From assembly GCF_030388325.1 (NCBI RefSeq), contig NZ_CP103794.1:3782001-3846000 (forward strand): a stretch of DNA of 64,000 nucleotides. Reading direction: 5' to 3'. The notes under the pieces are model-generated. The model had not been told where the DNA came from, made no database searches, and was given only the letters and a program-made list of their open reading frames with translations. Positions 48,862 to 57,387 of the stretch are shown one piece after another. Within the stretch, counting starts at the first letter, position 1. Each line of letters starts with the position of its first letter. Source of the DNA: Flavobacterium johnsoniae (GTDB lineage: Bacteria; Bacteroidota; Bacteroidia; Flavobacteriales; Flavobacteriaceae). Position numbers and translations under genes: made by a program.

Positions 48862-50442
48862 ATGGAGGCAATTTTCATTTATATCGCTAAGTCGGGGTTC
48901 TTAATGCTTATGTTTTATTGCGCCTATTATTTTTTATTGCGCAAAGAAACTTTTTTCAACAGTAACAGATGGTTTTTATTATCTGGTTTAATAGTATCAG
49001 CCGTTTTGCCTTTACTAACTTACACCAAAGTTGTATGGATTGAGTCGACTCCAGTTTTAGATAGTATTCAATCAAATGTGAATATTATAGAAAAAGAATC
49101 GCCCGAATTCAATTGGAATCAAATCATTTTAGGAATTTACGGACTGGGTTTTATTGTTTTCATTATCAAATTGGCAATAGATTTTTATAGTTTGAATGCC
49201 ATTATTAAAGGAAAAAAAATACAGCAACAAGCCGATTTCAAATTCATTGATATTAACGAAAACATTGCTCCTTTCTCCTATTTCGAATATATCGTTTACA
49301 ATTCATCACTGTACACGGCTTCAGAATTAGAGAGTATTATCGAACACGAAAAAGTACACAGCGATCAAAATCATACTATAGATGTATTGATTTCTAGACT
49401 TTTCAGTATTATTTTCTGGTTCAATCCTGTTGTTTGGCTTTATAAAAAAGCAATTACACAAAATCTTGAATTTATTGCAGACAGCGAAGCAGCTAAAAAA
49501 CTTTTAGATAAAAAAGCGTATCAATACACGCTTTTAAAAATAACAACACACGAAAACTGTGTTGCCATTACTAATCATTTTTATCAATCATTAATCAAAA
49601 AACGTATCGTTATGTTAAACACAAATCAATCAAAAAAGAGAAATTCTTGGAAGTATTATGTAGTAATTCCAGCGCTTGCAGCTTTTGTTTTATTATTTCA
49701 GGTTGAAGTAATTGCAAAAGAGAAGTCACAAATCGTAGTTGACAAAGAGTCAAATATTGAATCTGTAAATGTTTATACAATTACAAAAAAAACGACAGAT
49801 TCTGAATTGGCAGAAATCAAAGACAATTTGCAAAAAAAACACGATGTAAAATTTGAAGTTTCTGATGTAAAAAGAAATGGTTCAAACGAGCTAACTTCGA
49901 TTGTTGTTGATGTTAGAAAGGGAAAACAAACAGTAAAATCTGTACAGACATCTGATGGTAAAGCTATAGATGAATTTGGAGTTTTAGTTATCGACTATAA
50001 AAACGGAGACACAAAAATCGGAATTAAAACTGCAGATAATTCTCAAGAGAAAGAACCAAAAACTGCAACTAGCAAAAAACTAAAAACTAAAACAGAAACC
50101 AATGCTAGCACTACTTCTAATACTAATACAAAAACTAACATCGTTACTAATACAGCTACTAGCACTTTTGTAACGACAGATAACGATGGTAAATCGGCTA
50201 CAAAAATTGTTATTACTTCTAATGATAAAGATTCGAAAGTTGTTGTTTCAAATGGAGCAAAATCTAAACTAGTTGATCAGCTGATAATTGTTGACGGTGA
50301 AGAAATGCCATCTTCTTTTGATATGAATAGCATAAAACCGGCAAATATTGAATCTGTAAGCATTTTCAAAGGAACTGAAGCCATCGCTAAATATGGTGAC
50401 AAAGGAACAAATGGTGTAATTGAAATTGAAACAAAAAAATAA
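48862..50442 (+). CDS. M56-family membrane peptidase (BlaR1-like), copy 1, with plug-like C-terminal part
   Basis: Start at ATG 48862; the TTG at 48856 is also in frame but less likely. Membrane helices lie near 3-21, 36-55 and 90-110; the zinc motif is HEKVH in ESIIEHEKVHSDQNH (about 160-170), and a further helix near 268-283 (YVVIPALAAFVLLFQ). M56 receptors sense an outside signal and destroy the cognate BlaI. There is no penicillin-binding sensor. The periplasmic part is instead repeat-like (SDVKRNGSNELTSIVVDVRKG), then a Thr/Lys/Asn-rich linker and a last block, VDGEEMPSSFD...GDKGTNGVIEIETK, resembling a TonB-receptor plug edge. Confidence 0.9.
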   Translation: MEAIFIYIAKSGFLMLMFYCAYYFLLRKETFFNSNRWFLLSGLIVSAVLPLLTYTKVVWIESTPVLDSIQSNVNIIEKESPEFNWNQIILGIYGLGFIVFIIKLAIDFYSLNAIIKGKKIQQQADFKFIDINENIAPFSYFEYIVYNSSLYTASELESIIEHEKVHSDQNHTIDVLISRLFSIIFWFNPVVWLYKKAITQNLEFIADSEAAKKLLDKKAYQYTLLKITTHENCVAITNHFYQSLIKKRIVMLNTNQSKKRNSWKYYVVIPALAAFVLLFQVEVIAKEKSQIVVDKESNIESVNVYTITKKTTDSELAEIKDNLQKKHDVKFEVSDVKRNGSNELTSIVVDVRKGKQTVKSVQTSDGKAIDEFGVLVIDYKNGDTKIGIKTADNSQEKEPKTATSKKLKTKTETNASTTSNTNTKTNIVTNTATSTFVTTDNDGKSATKIVITSNDKDSKVVVSNGAKSKLVDQLIIVDGEEMPSSFDMNSIKPANIESVSIFKGTEAIAKYGDKGTNGVIEIETKK

Positions 50443-50481
50443 TTATTTATTAATCAATCATCAATCAAAAAACGAATCATT

Positions 50482-51120
50482 ATGTCAAACACAAATCAAT
50501 CAAAAAAGAAAAATTCTTGGCAATATTATGCTGTAGTTACTGTAATTGCCGCTTTTGTTTTATTCTTATTTCAAATGGAAGTAATTGCAAAAGAAAGACC
50601 GCAAATTACTAACGAAAAAAATGAATCAAATATAGAATCTACAGCTGTTTTTAAAATCACTAAAAGTTCTACGGATGCTCAATTGAACGAAATTAAAAAC
50701 AATTTACAGAAACAACACAAGGTAAAATTTGAAGTTTCTGATGTAAAAAGAAATGCATCAAATGAACTAACTTCAATTGTAGTTGATATTAAAAAAGGAA
50801 AACAGAATGCGAAATCAATTCAAAATTCTGAAAATCAAACTATAAACGAATTTGGTGTAGTTGTTATAACTTATAAAAATGGAGATACAAAAATTGGAAT
50901 TCAAACAATCAATGAATCTAATGACAAAAACTCAACAAAAAAGAAACTTGGAAATCAGTTAATTGTTGTTGATGGAGAAGAAATGCCAAGCGATTTCAAC
51001 TATGAAAGTATAGATGTAAAAAATATCGAATCTGTTAATGTTTTAAAAGGAACTGAGGCAATTGGAAAATACGGCGACAAGGGCACAAATGGCGTAATTG
51101 AAATCGAAACTCGTAAATAA
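50482..51120 (+). CDS. Truncated M56 C-terminal paralogue (no peptidase), 212 aa
   Basis: Corresponds to the last third of the M56 protein upstream: MSNTNQSKKKNSWQYY matches MLNTNQSKKRNSWKYY, an internal segment of copy 1, and the following helix, the SDVKRNASNELTSIVVDI block and the plug-like VDGEEMPSDFNYES...GDKGTNGVIEIETRK are all kept. The Thr-rich linker is missing. DNA similarity starts just before the ATG (about 50449), in sequence that codes for NHFYQSLIKKRIV in copy 1, so it arose by duplication of a 3' fragment. It has no HExxH. The result is a single-pass membrane protein with only the periplasmic part. Possibly a decoy or partner of the full receptors. Confidence 0.8.
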   Translation: MSNTNQSKKKNSWQYYAVVTVIAAFVLFLFQMEVIAKERPQITNEKNESNIESTAVFKITKSSTDAQLNEIKNNLQKQHKVKFEVSDVKRNASNELTSIVVDIKKGKQNAKSIQNSENQTINEFGVVVITYKNGDTKIGIQTINESNDKNSTKKKLGNQLIVVDGEEMPSDFNYESIDVKNIESVNVLKGTEAIGKYGDKGTNGVIEIETRK

Positions 51121-51141
51121 ACGATTTAAATAAAAAACAAA

Positions 51142-51510
51142 ATGCAAAAACTAACCAATAAAGAAGAAGAAATCATGCATATTTTATGGAAGCTGAAAAA
51201 GGCTTTTGTAAAAGAAATTCAAGCAGAGATTTTAGAAGATCAACCACATTACAATACCTTATCGACTATAGTGCGTAATTTGGAAGATAAAGGTTATGTT
51301 GCACACAATGCTTTTGGAAACACGCATCAATATTATCCGGCTGTAAGTATCGAAGATTACCGAAAAGGTTTTATGAATACTGCAATTGATAATTATTTCA
51401 ATAGTTCTTACAAAAGCATGGTTTCTTTTTTCGCTAAAGAAGAAAAAATTTCTGCAGACGAATTACGAGAAATCTTAGACATGATCGAAAATCCAAAAGA
51501 AAGTAAATAA
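51142..51510 (+). CDS. BlaI/MecI-family transcriptional repressor, copy 2
   Basis: 122 aa, almost the same as copy 1: KLTNKEEEIMHILWKLKKAFVKEIQAEI, HYNTLSTIVRNLEDKGYVAHN. Only about 20 bases separate it from the truncated gene and 7 from the following M56 gene. No TAGTT/AACTA array was seen in front of it, so it probably depends on the upstream promoter. Because the DNA-reading helices are almost unchanged, both repressors should bind the same sites and could form mixed dimers. Confidence 0.92.
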   Translation: MQKLTNKEEEIMHILWKLKKAFVKEIQAEILEDQPHYNTLSTIVRNLEDKGYVAHNAFGNTHQYYPAVSIEDYRKGFMNTAIDNYFNSSYKSMVSFFAKEEKISADELREILDMIENPKESK

Positions 51511-51517
51511 GCATAGT

Positions 51518-53365
51518 ATGGAAGCACTTTTTATTTTTATCTTAAAATCAAGCGGACTTTTAGCAACATTTTATTTTGCTTACATTTTTTTACTTCGCAA
51601 AGAGACATTTTTTAATAGCAGTCGTTGGTTTTTATTAGCGGGACTAATTACTTCTCTAGTTTTGCCTTTTGTGGTTTATACAAAAGTAATTTGGGTTGAA
51701 GCGCCGCCAGAACCAATTGCAATTCCAACAATTGAAAGAACTGAAGTAAAAAATATTCCAATCTCTGATCAAGATGTTATAGTTTATAAACCTCTTCAAA
51801 CCTCAAATGTAACTGCGGTTGAAAAAGAAAGTTTTGAAATAAATTGGAATTTAGTTCTTCTAGCGGTTTACGGAATTGGTTTCATCGCTTTTATGATAAA
51901 ATTCGCTCTTGATTTTTATAGTTTGAATGCTGTTTTAAAAGGAAAAAAAGTAGAACAGCAAGAAGATTTTAAATTCATCGACGTAAATGAAAACATCGCT
52001 CCTTTTTCCTATTTCGATTATATTGTTTACAACTCATCACTGTATACGGCTGCCGAATTAGAAAATATTTTGGAGCATGAAAAAGTGCACAGCGATCAAA
52101 ACCATACTATTGATGTTTTAATTTCGAGAATCTTTTGTATTCTATTTTGGTTTAATCCAATTGTGTGGCTTTATAAAAAAGCCATTTTACAAAATCTCGA
52201 ATTTATTGCAGATTATGAAGCTTCTAAAAAAATTACCGACAAAAAAGCGTATCAATACACACTTTTAAAAATTACAACGCACGATACATGCGTTGCTATC
52301 ACCAATCATTTTTATCAATCATTAATCAAAAAACGAATTGTCATGTTAAACAAGAATCAATCAAACAAAAGGAATTATTGGAAATATTATGCCGTAATTC
52401 CAGCATTGGGCGCATTTGTTCTTTTATTCCAAATTAAAACAATTGCACAAGAGAAAAAAGAAAATTTAGCAGTTGTTCAAAAAGATACTATTAAAGACGA
52501 ACAAGAAATTATTAAAATTACAAAAAACACTACAGATCAAGAATTGAAGGATCTTACTTCAAAACTAAAAACTAATCATAATCTTGATGTTGAAGTTTCT
52601 GATGTAAAAAGAAATTCTGATAAAGAATTGACAGCTATCCAAATTCAAACAAAATCTGAATCTGGAAAAAAACAAACCATTAAAATTGATGGAAACAAAG
52701 CAATAAAAGATTGCGAAATTGCAATTGGCACTGATGAAAATGGAACTAAAGCTATTGTAATTAATGCTGATAAAAATATGAAAGCGCCAATTATAATCAG
52801 AAATGAAAGAGTTGTTGTGCATAATTATGGAGATTCAGACGTAACGCCTCCTACACCACCAACGCCTCCAGCTTTTCCTTCTGGTCCAATGCCAGTTGCT
52901 CCAACAGTTGATATGTCTAAAATGCCAAAACCTCCTGTACCTCCAAAAAATCCAAAAGATAAAGTTGCAATGAGCAAATTTGAAAAAGAGATGGAAGAAT
53001 TTGAGAAAAAAATGGCAGCTTTTGAACCTGATATGTCTGCTTACGAAAAACAGATTGAAGAAATAATGTCTCAAAGAGAAGCTATTTACGAGAAAGAAAT
53101 GGCAAAGTATGAAATTGCGATGGAGAAATTCAATGCGAAAATGGAAAAATTCAATTATGACTTTAAGTTTAATTTCGCAAACGATTCTGATTATTCAAAC
53201 ACTATGAAGCAATACGAGCAAGACATGAAACAATATGAGCTTGATATGAAGCAACATGCAAAAGATATGAAACAACATGCTAAAGAAATGAAGCAGCATG
53301 AGAAAGATATGAAACAGCATGAAAAGGACATGAAGGAAATGGAAAGACAAAACAAAAAAGCTTAA
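51518..53365 (+). CDS. M56-family membrane peptidase (BlaR1-like), copy 2, with heptad-repeat tail
   Basis: 615 aa. Helices near 5-22, 36-55, 112-130 and 288-304; zinc motif HEKVH in ENILEHEKVHSDQNH (about 187-197). The first two thirds parallel copy 1. Instead of the plug-like block the end is Pro-rich (TPPTPPTPPAFP, about 445-456) and then strongly charged and helical: long MEEFEKKMAAFE-type segments and seven tandem MKQ-heptads (residues about 563-611). It could form a rod or clamp in the periplasm. Its output should be cleavage of BlaI on signal. The ligand is not known; a beta-lactam sensor domain is absent. Confidence 0.88.
   Translation: MEALFIFILKSSGLLATFYFAYIFLLRKETFFNSSRWFLLAGLITSLVLPFVVYTKVIWVEAPPEPIAIPTIERTEVKNIPISDQDVIVYKPLQTSNVTAVEKESFEINWNLVLLAVYGIGFIAFMIKFALDFYSLNAVLKGKKVEQQEDFKFIDVNENIAPFSYFDYIVYNSSLYTAAELENILEHEKVHSDQNHTIDVLISRIFCILFWFNPIVWLYKKAILQNLEFIADYEASKKITDKKAYQYTLLKITTHDTCVAITNHFYQSLIKKRIVMLNKNQSNKRNYWKYYAVIPALGAFVLLFQIKTIAQEKKENLAVVQKDTIKDEQEIIKITKNTTDQELKDLTSKLKTNHNLDVEVSDVKRNSDKELTAIQIQTKSESGKKQTIKIDGNKAIKDCEIAIGTDENGTKAIVINADKNMKAPIIIRNERVVVHNYGDSDVTPPTPPTPPAFPSGPMPVAPTVDMSKMPKPPVPPKNPKDKVAMSKFEKEMEEFEKKMAAFEPDMSAYEKQIEEIMSQREAIYEKEMAKYEIAMEKFNAKMEKFNYDFKFNFANDSDYSNTMKQYEQDMKQYELDMKQHAKDMKQHAKEMKQHEKDMKQHEKDMKEMERQNKKA
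53204..53350 (+). repeat. Seven tandem heptad codon repeats (MKQxxxD)
   Basis: 21-base units coding for MKQYEQD, MKQYELD, MKQHAKD, MKQHAKE, MKQHEKD, MKQHEKD and MKEMERQ at the end of the second M56 gene. The register predicts a long charged helix. Confidence 0.8.
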
Positions 53366-53386
53366 TTATACTTTATTCAGAATTTT

Positions 53387-53417
53387 AAAAACCAGTGTTT
53401 TACGCTGGTTTTTTTTC
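53387..53417 (+). terminator. Terminator of the BlaI/M56 operon
   Basis: AAAACCAGTG pairs with CGCTGGTTTT with one G-T pair and is followed by more T. It separates the operon from the serine hydrolase gene. Confidence 0.75.
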
Positions 53418-53454
53418 AGTTTTAAACTTTATTTAATTTTTAAAATTGCTCAAA

Positions 53455-54888
53455 ATGAAAAGAAATCTTTCAGTACTACTTCTCTTTTTTACGTTTTCAA
53501 TTCTAGCACAGCAAAGCACAATCGAAAAAAACATTTTTATATCGATGGACAAAACAGCTTCGATATTGATGCAAAAATCAAAAGCAAATTCAATTTCGAT
53601 TGGTGTTGTCAAAAATGGCAAAACGTACACAAGGCATTATGGCGAAATTGATAAAGGAAAAGAAAATATTGCCAATAATAATACGATATTCGAAGTAGCT
53701 TCAATAACTAAATTATTTACAGGATTACTGGCTGCTCAAGCGGTTTTAGAAGGAAAATTAAATCCTGACGAAGATATCAGAAAATACCTGAATGGCAATT
53801 ATCCAAATTTAGAATATAATGGAACTCCGATTACCATTAAAGATTTAGTTTCTTTTAGAACTGGTTTTAGTAAAGATCTTCCTGATACCGACGAATTAAG
53901 AAAGAACCGTAACGACAGTAGTTATCTGGCTTTTAAAAAGTTAGATAAATCTTATAATCGTGATAATTTTTTTGAAGATCTTAAAACTATAAAATTAGAT
54001 ACTTTACCAGGAACAAAATTTAAATACAGTAACGGAAGTCTTAATCTGACGGCGCATATCTTAGAAAATGTATATCAGAAAAGTTATGAAACGCTTTTAA
54101 AAGAAAATATCTTTTCTAAACTCGAAATGACATCAACAGGAATAAATTTAAGTTCTAATGTGGTAGTTGCAAATGGTTATAATTTAAAAGGAGTTTTAAT
54201 GCCAAGCATTTCTGATAATCTTTGGGGTGCTGCCGGTCGTTTAAAATCTACTTTAAGTGATCTAACCAAATTTATTGCTTATGAATTAAATACAAAAAAT
54301 AAAATCGTTCAAGAATCACAACGAAATCTCTTAAACAGTTCGACAACTTGGAACGGTTATTTCTGGGATTATATTCAGGTGGATGAAAATGGCAAAAATT
54401 GCTGGAAACATGGCGGTGCATTCGGAACGCAAAATATGCTCGTTATTTATCCCGAACGTAAATTAGGACTTTCTATAATTGTAAATATTAGTGACGAAAA
54501 TACAGCAAATGCTTTAGGCGAAGCTATTGTAAAACTTTCTAATGATTTATTGAGCGAAAACAAAAAACAATCTGGAATTTATGGTTATAAAATAATTGGT
54601 GATAAAGTAGTTTTTACTTACGAACATGATAAAACTTTAAATTCAGATTTGATTAAGAGTGTATCTATTGCGGGCTCATTTGAAAATTGGAATCCAAATG
54701 ATAAAGATTATCAAATGATTAGAAAGAACAAAAACACTTTCGAATTATCACTTCCAAAATCACAATTTGAAAAAGACAAAACACATCTTTTTAAATTCGT
54801 CATTAATAAAACTGGATGGATGGAAGCTCCAAAAAATGCAATCAACAGACAAACAGACGGAGACGAAAATTTGATTCTTAAGATATAA
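53455..54888 (+). CDS. Exported serine hydrolase (class C beta-lactamase/PBP-like) with glycogen-binding-like C-terminal domain
   Basis: The frame opens at a TTG (53446), but the ATG at 53455 gives MKRNLSVLLLFFTFSILAQ, a clean signal peptide. Ser83 and Lys86 form the SxxK motif in VASITKLF; YSN (near 190) is the second motif; KHGG (about 322) the third. Members are beta-lactamases, esterases or D-Ala peptidases. The last 95 residues (SVSIAGSFENWNPNDKDYQMIRKNKNTFELSLP... FKFVINKTGWMEAP) match an AMPK/CBM48-type fold. Following a BlaI/M56 operon it is an obvious candidate target, but it lacks the operator array. Confidence 0.88.
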   Translation: MKRNLSVLLLFFTFSILAQQSTIEKNIFISMDKTASILMQKSKANSISIGVVKNGKTYTRHYGEIDKGKENIANNNTIFEVASITKLFTGLLAAQAVLEGKLNPDEDIRKYLNGNYPNLEYNGTPITIKDLVSFRTGFSKDLPDTDELRKNRNDSSYLAFKKLDKSYNRDNFFEDLKTIKLDTLPGTKFKYSNGSLNLTAHILENVYQKSYETLLKENIFSKLEMTSTGINLSSNVVVANGYNLKGVLMPSISDNLWGAAGRLKSTLSDLTKFIAYELNTKNKIVQESQRNLLNSSTTWNGYFWDYIQVDENGKNCWKHGGAFGTQNMLVIYPERKLGLSIIVNISDENTANALGEAIVKLSNDLLSENKKQSGIYGYKIIGDKVVFTYEHDKTLNSDLIKSVSIAGSFENWNPNDKDYQMIRKNKNTFELSLPKSQFEKDKTHLFKFVINKTGWMEAPKNAINRQTDGDENLILKI

Positions 54889-54911
54889 AACACTTTACGT
54901 TTTGTGACTCA

Positions 54912-54944
54912 AAAGACTTTGTTTCAAATACAAAGTCTTTTTTT
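54912..54944 (+). terminator. Terminator of the serine hydrolase gene
   Basis: AAAGACTTTG (54912-54921) pairs perfectly with CAAAGTCTTT (54931-54940), followed by a T run. Confidence 0.9.
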
Positions 54945-54969
54945 ATATCTTTGAACAAACAAATCTACT

Positions 54970-55113
54970 ATGTATAAATTCTTAGCCAAACTTAATAAAA
55001 TACTGTTGCCAAGTTTTACCAAACAAGGATTGGATATTTCAAAAGCAAAAAAATGGCAGATGGCAATTATCGGTTATAGAGCTTATGTAACAAAGCGAGC
55101 GCTCGGTAATTAA
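54970..55113 (+). CDS. Small basic protein, 47 aa, typical of Flavobacteria
   Basis: ATG to TAA encoding MYKFLAKLNKILLPSFTK followed by QGLDISKAKKWQMAIIGYRAYVTKRALGN. Basic, amphipathic, with no signal peptide or obvious membrane helix. I recall close relatives across Flavobacteriaceae; some database entries call them SsrA-binding protein, but the sequence is far too short for SmpB and lacks its OB fold, so I treat the function as unknown. It lies 24 bases before the EamA gene on the same strand. Confidence 0.75.
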   Translation: MYKFLAKLNKILLPSFTKQGLDISKAKKWQMAIIGYRAYVTKRALGN

Positions 55114-55136
55114 TTCTAATACATTATTGTTTATTT

Positions 55137-56015
55137 ATGCAGAGAATATCTTTTTCTGCACCATTACTTATGAAAAATAAAGAAATTAACCTTCCTCCTG
55201 TTCCAGCAGTATTATTGGCAATTATTAGTGTACAATGTGGCGCAGCGATTGCCAAAACATTATTTCCTACAATTGGAGCTGCAGGAACGGCATCTTTACG
55301 TATTGGTATTTCGGCATTAATTTTACTTTTAGCTTATAGACCAAATTTAAAAGCAGTTACTAAAGAACAATGGAAAATTGTAATTCCTTATGGATTGTCT
55401 TTAGGAGCTATGAATTTGATTTTTTATTTCGCTATAGAAAGAATTCCGATAGGCTTAGCCGTTACTTTAGAATTTGTTGGTCCGCTTTTACTGGCAATTG
55501 CAGGTTCAAAACGTTTAGTAGATTATTGCTGGGTTTTGTTGGCAGCAATAGGAATTTTACTAATTGCTCCTTGGACAAACGGTCGTTTAGATCCAATAGG
55601 CATTTTATGCGCACTTTTAGCAGGAGCATTTTGGGCCGCTTATATTGTTTTAGGTGGGAAAATTTCAAAAATAATGAACGATGGTCAAGCCGTAACAATC
55701 GGAATGTTATTTGCCGCTAGTTTAGTTTTACCTTTTGGTTTTCTAGAAACTGGATTATCAAATCTAACTCCAAAACTTTTCGGAATGGGTGTTGCGCTTG
55801 CGCTTTTATCTAGTGCAATTCCTTTTACTTTAGAAATGAAAGCTTTAGGACAGCTTCCGCCTCGTACTTTCAGTATTTTAATGAGTTTAGAACCAGCCGC
55901 TGCTTCTATTTGTGCTTTTATATTTCTTCAGGAAAGCCTTAGTATTTATGAAATTTTAGCAGTTGTGTGTGTTGTAGTTGCTTCAGCAGGAAGTACTTTG
56001 ACAGCCAAAAAGTAA
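55137..56015 (+). CDS. EamA-family exporter, RhtA-like
   Basis: A 292-aa drug/metabolite transporter with ten helices in two EamA repeats. VLLAIISVQCGAAIAKTLFPTIGAAGTASLRIGISALIL (about 26-64), FYFAIERIPIGLAVTLEFVGPL and the late LPPRTFSILMSLEPAAASICAFIFLQESLS closely follow E. coli RhtA, the threonine/homoserine exporter. Start is either ATG 55137 or ATG 55170 (MKNKEINLPP); the second matches the family length better. Substrate of the flavobacterial protein is unproven. Confidence 0.87.
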   Translation: MQRISFSAPLLMKNKEINLPPVPAVLLAIISVQCGAAIAKTLFPTIGAAGTASLRIGISALILLLAYRPNLKAVTKEQWKIVIPYGLSLGAMNLIFYFAIERIPIGLAVTLEFVGPLLLAIAGSKRLVDYCWVLLAAIGILLIAPWTNGRLDPIGILCALLAGAFWAAYIVLGGKISKIMNDGQAVTIGMLFAASLVLPFGFLETGLSNLTPKLFGMGVALALLSSAIPFTLEMKALGQLPPRTFSILMSLEPAAASICAFIFLQESLSIYEILAVVCVVVASAGSTLTAKK

Positions 56016-56044
56016 AAAGCCTTGCAATTAATGCAAGACTTTTT
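56014..56044. terminator. Two-way terminator
   Basis: AAAAAGCCTTGCA pairs with TGCAAGACTTTTT around a short loop, overlapping the EamA stop and lying before the convergent fasciclin gene stop. Confidence 0.8.
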
Positions 56045-56072
56045 GTAAACGTAGGTTATGTTTTGGAGATAA

Positions 56073-56627
56073 TTATTTCTTTGGTAATAATACCGCGTTA
56101 ACAACATGAATAACACCATTTGATTGGTTAACATCTGCAATAGTTACTTTAGATTTATTGCCATTTTCATCAGTAATATATAAATCTTTACCTTGCATCC
56201 AAGCAGTTAGTGTACCTCCATTTACTGCTTTAATGGCTGCTTTTCCTTTTCCATCTTTTATTGCTTTTGCAATATCAGCAGAACTCCATTTTCCAGAAAC
56301 TACATGATAAGTTAAAATGTTTTGAAGCATTTTTTTGTTTTCTGGTTTAAGTAAAGTTTCTACTGTTCCTTTTGGCAATTTATCAAAAGCCGCATTTGTT
56401 GGAGCAAAAACAGTAAACGGACCTTTGCCTTTTAAAGTTTCTACTAAATCTGCAGCTTTTACCGCTGCAACCAAAGTCGTGTGATCTTTTGAGTTAACAG
56501 CATTTTCAATAATATTTTTATTTGGATACATTGCAGCTCCACCAACCATTACAGTTTTTTGAGCGAAAGATGTAAATCCGAATGCTAAGACTAAAGTTAC
56601 TGAGGCTAAAAATTTTCTAGTTTTCAT
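56073..56627 (-). CDS. Exported fasciclin-domain protein
   Basis: A signal peptide (KFLASVTLVLAFGFTSFAQ) followed by one fasciclin (FAS1) domain of about 140 residues: NKNIIENAVNSKDHTTLVAAVKAADLVETLKGKGPFTVFAPTNAAFDKLPKGTVETLL has the H1 FAPTN signature, YHVVSGKW the YH motif, and NGVIHVVNAVLLPK the end. Single-domain FAS1 proteins mediate weak adhesion or bind small molecules. Terminal gene with convergent EamA. Confidence 0.92.
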   Translation of the reverse strand: MKTRKFLASVTLVLAFGFTSFAQKTVMVGGAAMYPNKNIIENAVNSKDHTTLVAAVKAADLVETLKGKGPFTVFAPTNAAFDKLPKGTVETLLKPENKKMLQNILTYHVVSGKWSSADIAKAIKDGKGKAAIKAVNGGTLTAWMQGKDLYITDENGNKSKVTIADVNQSNGVIHVVNAVLLPKK

Positions 56628-56838
56628 AATTAATATTTTAAGTTATAATTTCATTTACGCTGATATAAATGTTTTGGTTTTGCAGAAAAAATAACTTAAC
56701 GTCAGAAATCATTACAAAAAATTAAAATCTTCAAGGAATTCACGCTTTCACACATTAAAATATTTTTCTAAAAATTTTAAAAATACCTTAAAAACATTTC
56801 GATTTTATTATTAACTTTAAAATCTAAACTCTTATTTT

Positions 56839-57375
56839 ATGCAAAATCTACCTAAAAAAGTCAGAAGTAAAAAGTTAAGTTCAAGAGTTGATTTAACTGC
56901 TATGGTCAGCGTTTCTTTTTTGCTGATTATTTTTTTTATGGTTGTTGGTGAATTGTCTAAACCTAAAGTTTTGGATTTAAGTTTGCCAGAAAAATATTCT
57001 AACAAATCAACTAACTGTGTTATTAGTTGCGGTGGCGAGCATAGTCGTATTATAACAATTTTATTAGATGAGAATAATAAAATAATAACATACACAGGTC
57101 TTTTAGTAGTTGCAAGAGAAAATCCCAAAAAAATTGATTATAGTAAAAATGGAATTCGAAAAGAATTATCTCAAAAAAATAATAAAATTATAGAATATTC
57201 GACGGCACTTGGAAAACCTAAAAATGGTGCAATTGTAATTATAAAGCCAAGCAAAAAAAGTACTTTCAAAAATCTGGTAGATATTTTAGATGAAATGGCA
57301 ATAGCAAAAATAGACACATACGCAATTGTAAATGATTTTTCGCCGGAAGAATCAAATTTATTAGCTTCAAACTAA
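56839..57375 (+). CDS. ExbD/TolR-like protein, copy 1, without the membrane Asp
   Basis: 178 aa with the ExbD plan: a short basic cytoplasmic start (KKVRSKKLSSR), one membrane helix (about 19-42, LTAMVSVSFLLIIFFMVVGEL) and a periplasmic domain ending AIAKIDTYAIVNDFSPEE. In normal ExbD/TolR the helix begins with a T-P-L-V-D-V pattern; aligned here the Asp is Ser24 in TAMVSVSF. That Asp carries protons in the ExbB-ExbD motor, so this protein is not expected to work in the usual way. No exbB or tonB gene is near. Adjacent to a second copy 12 bases on. Confidence 0.85.
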   Translation: MQNLPKKVRSKKLSSRVDLTAMVSVSFLLIIFFMVVGELSKPKVLDLSLPEKYSNKSTNCVISCGGEHSRIITILLDENNKIITYTGLLVVARENPKKIDYSKNGIRKELSQKNNKIIEYSTALGKPKNGAIVIIKPSKKSTFKNLVDILDEMAIAKIDTYAIVNDFSPEESNLLASN

Positions 57376-57387
57376 CAACTAATCTTT

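Noticed and set aside
53455-54888. Calling the serine hydrolase a beta-lactamase controlled by the upstream BlaI
   Set aside because: The fold includes many non-lactamases, a terminator separates it from the operon and no TAGTT/AACTA dyad is present before it.
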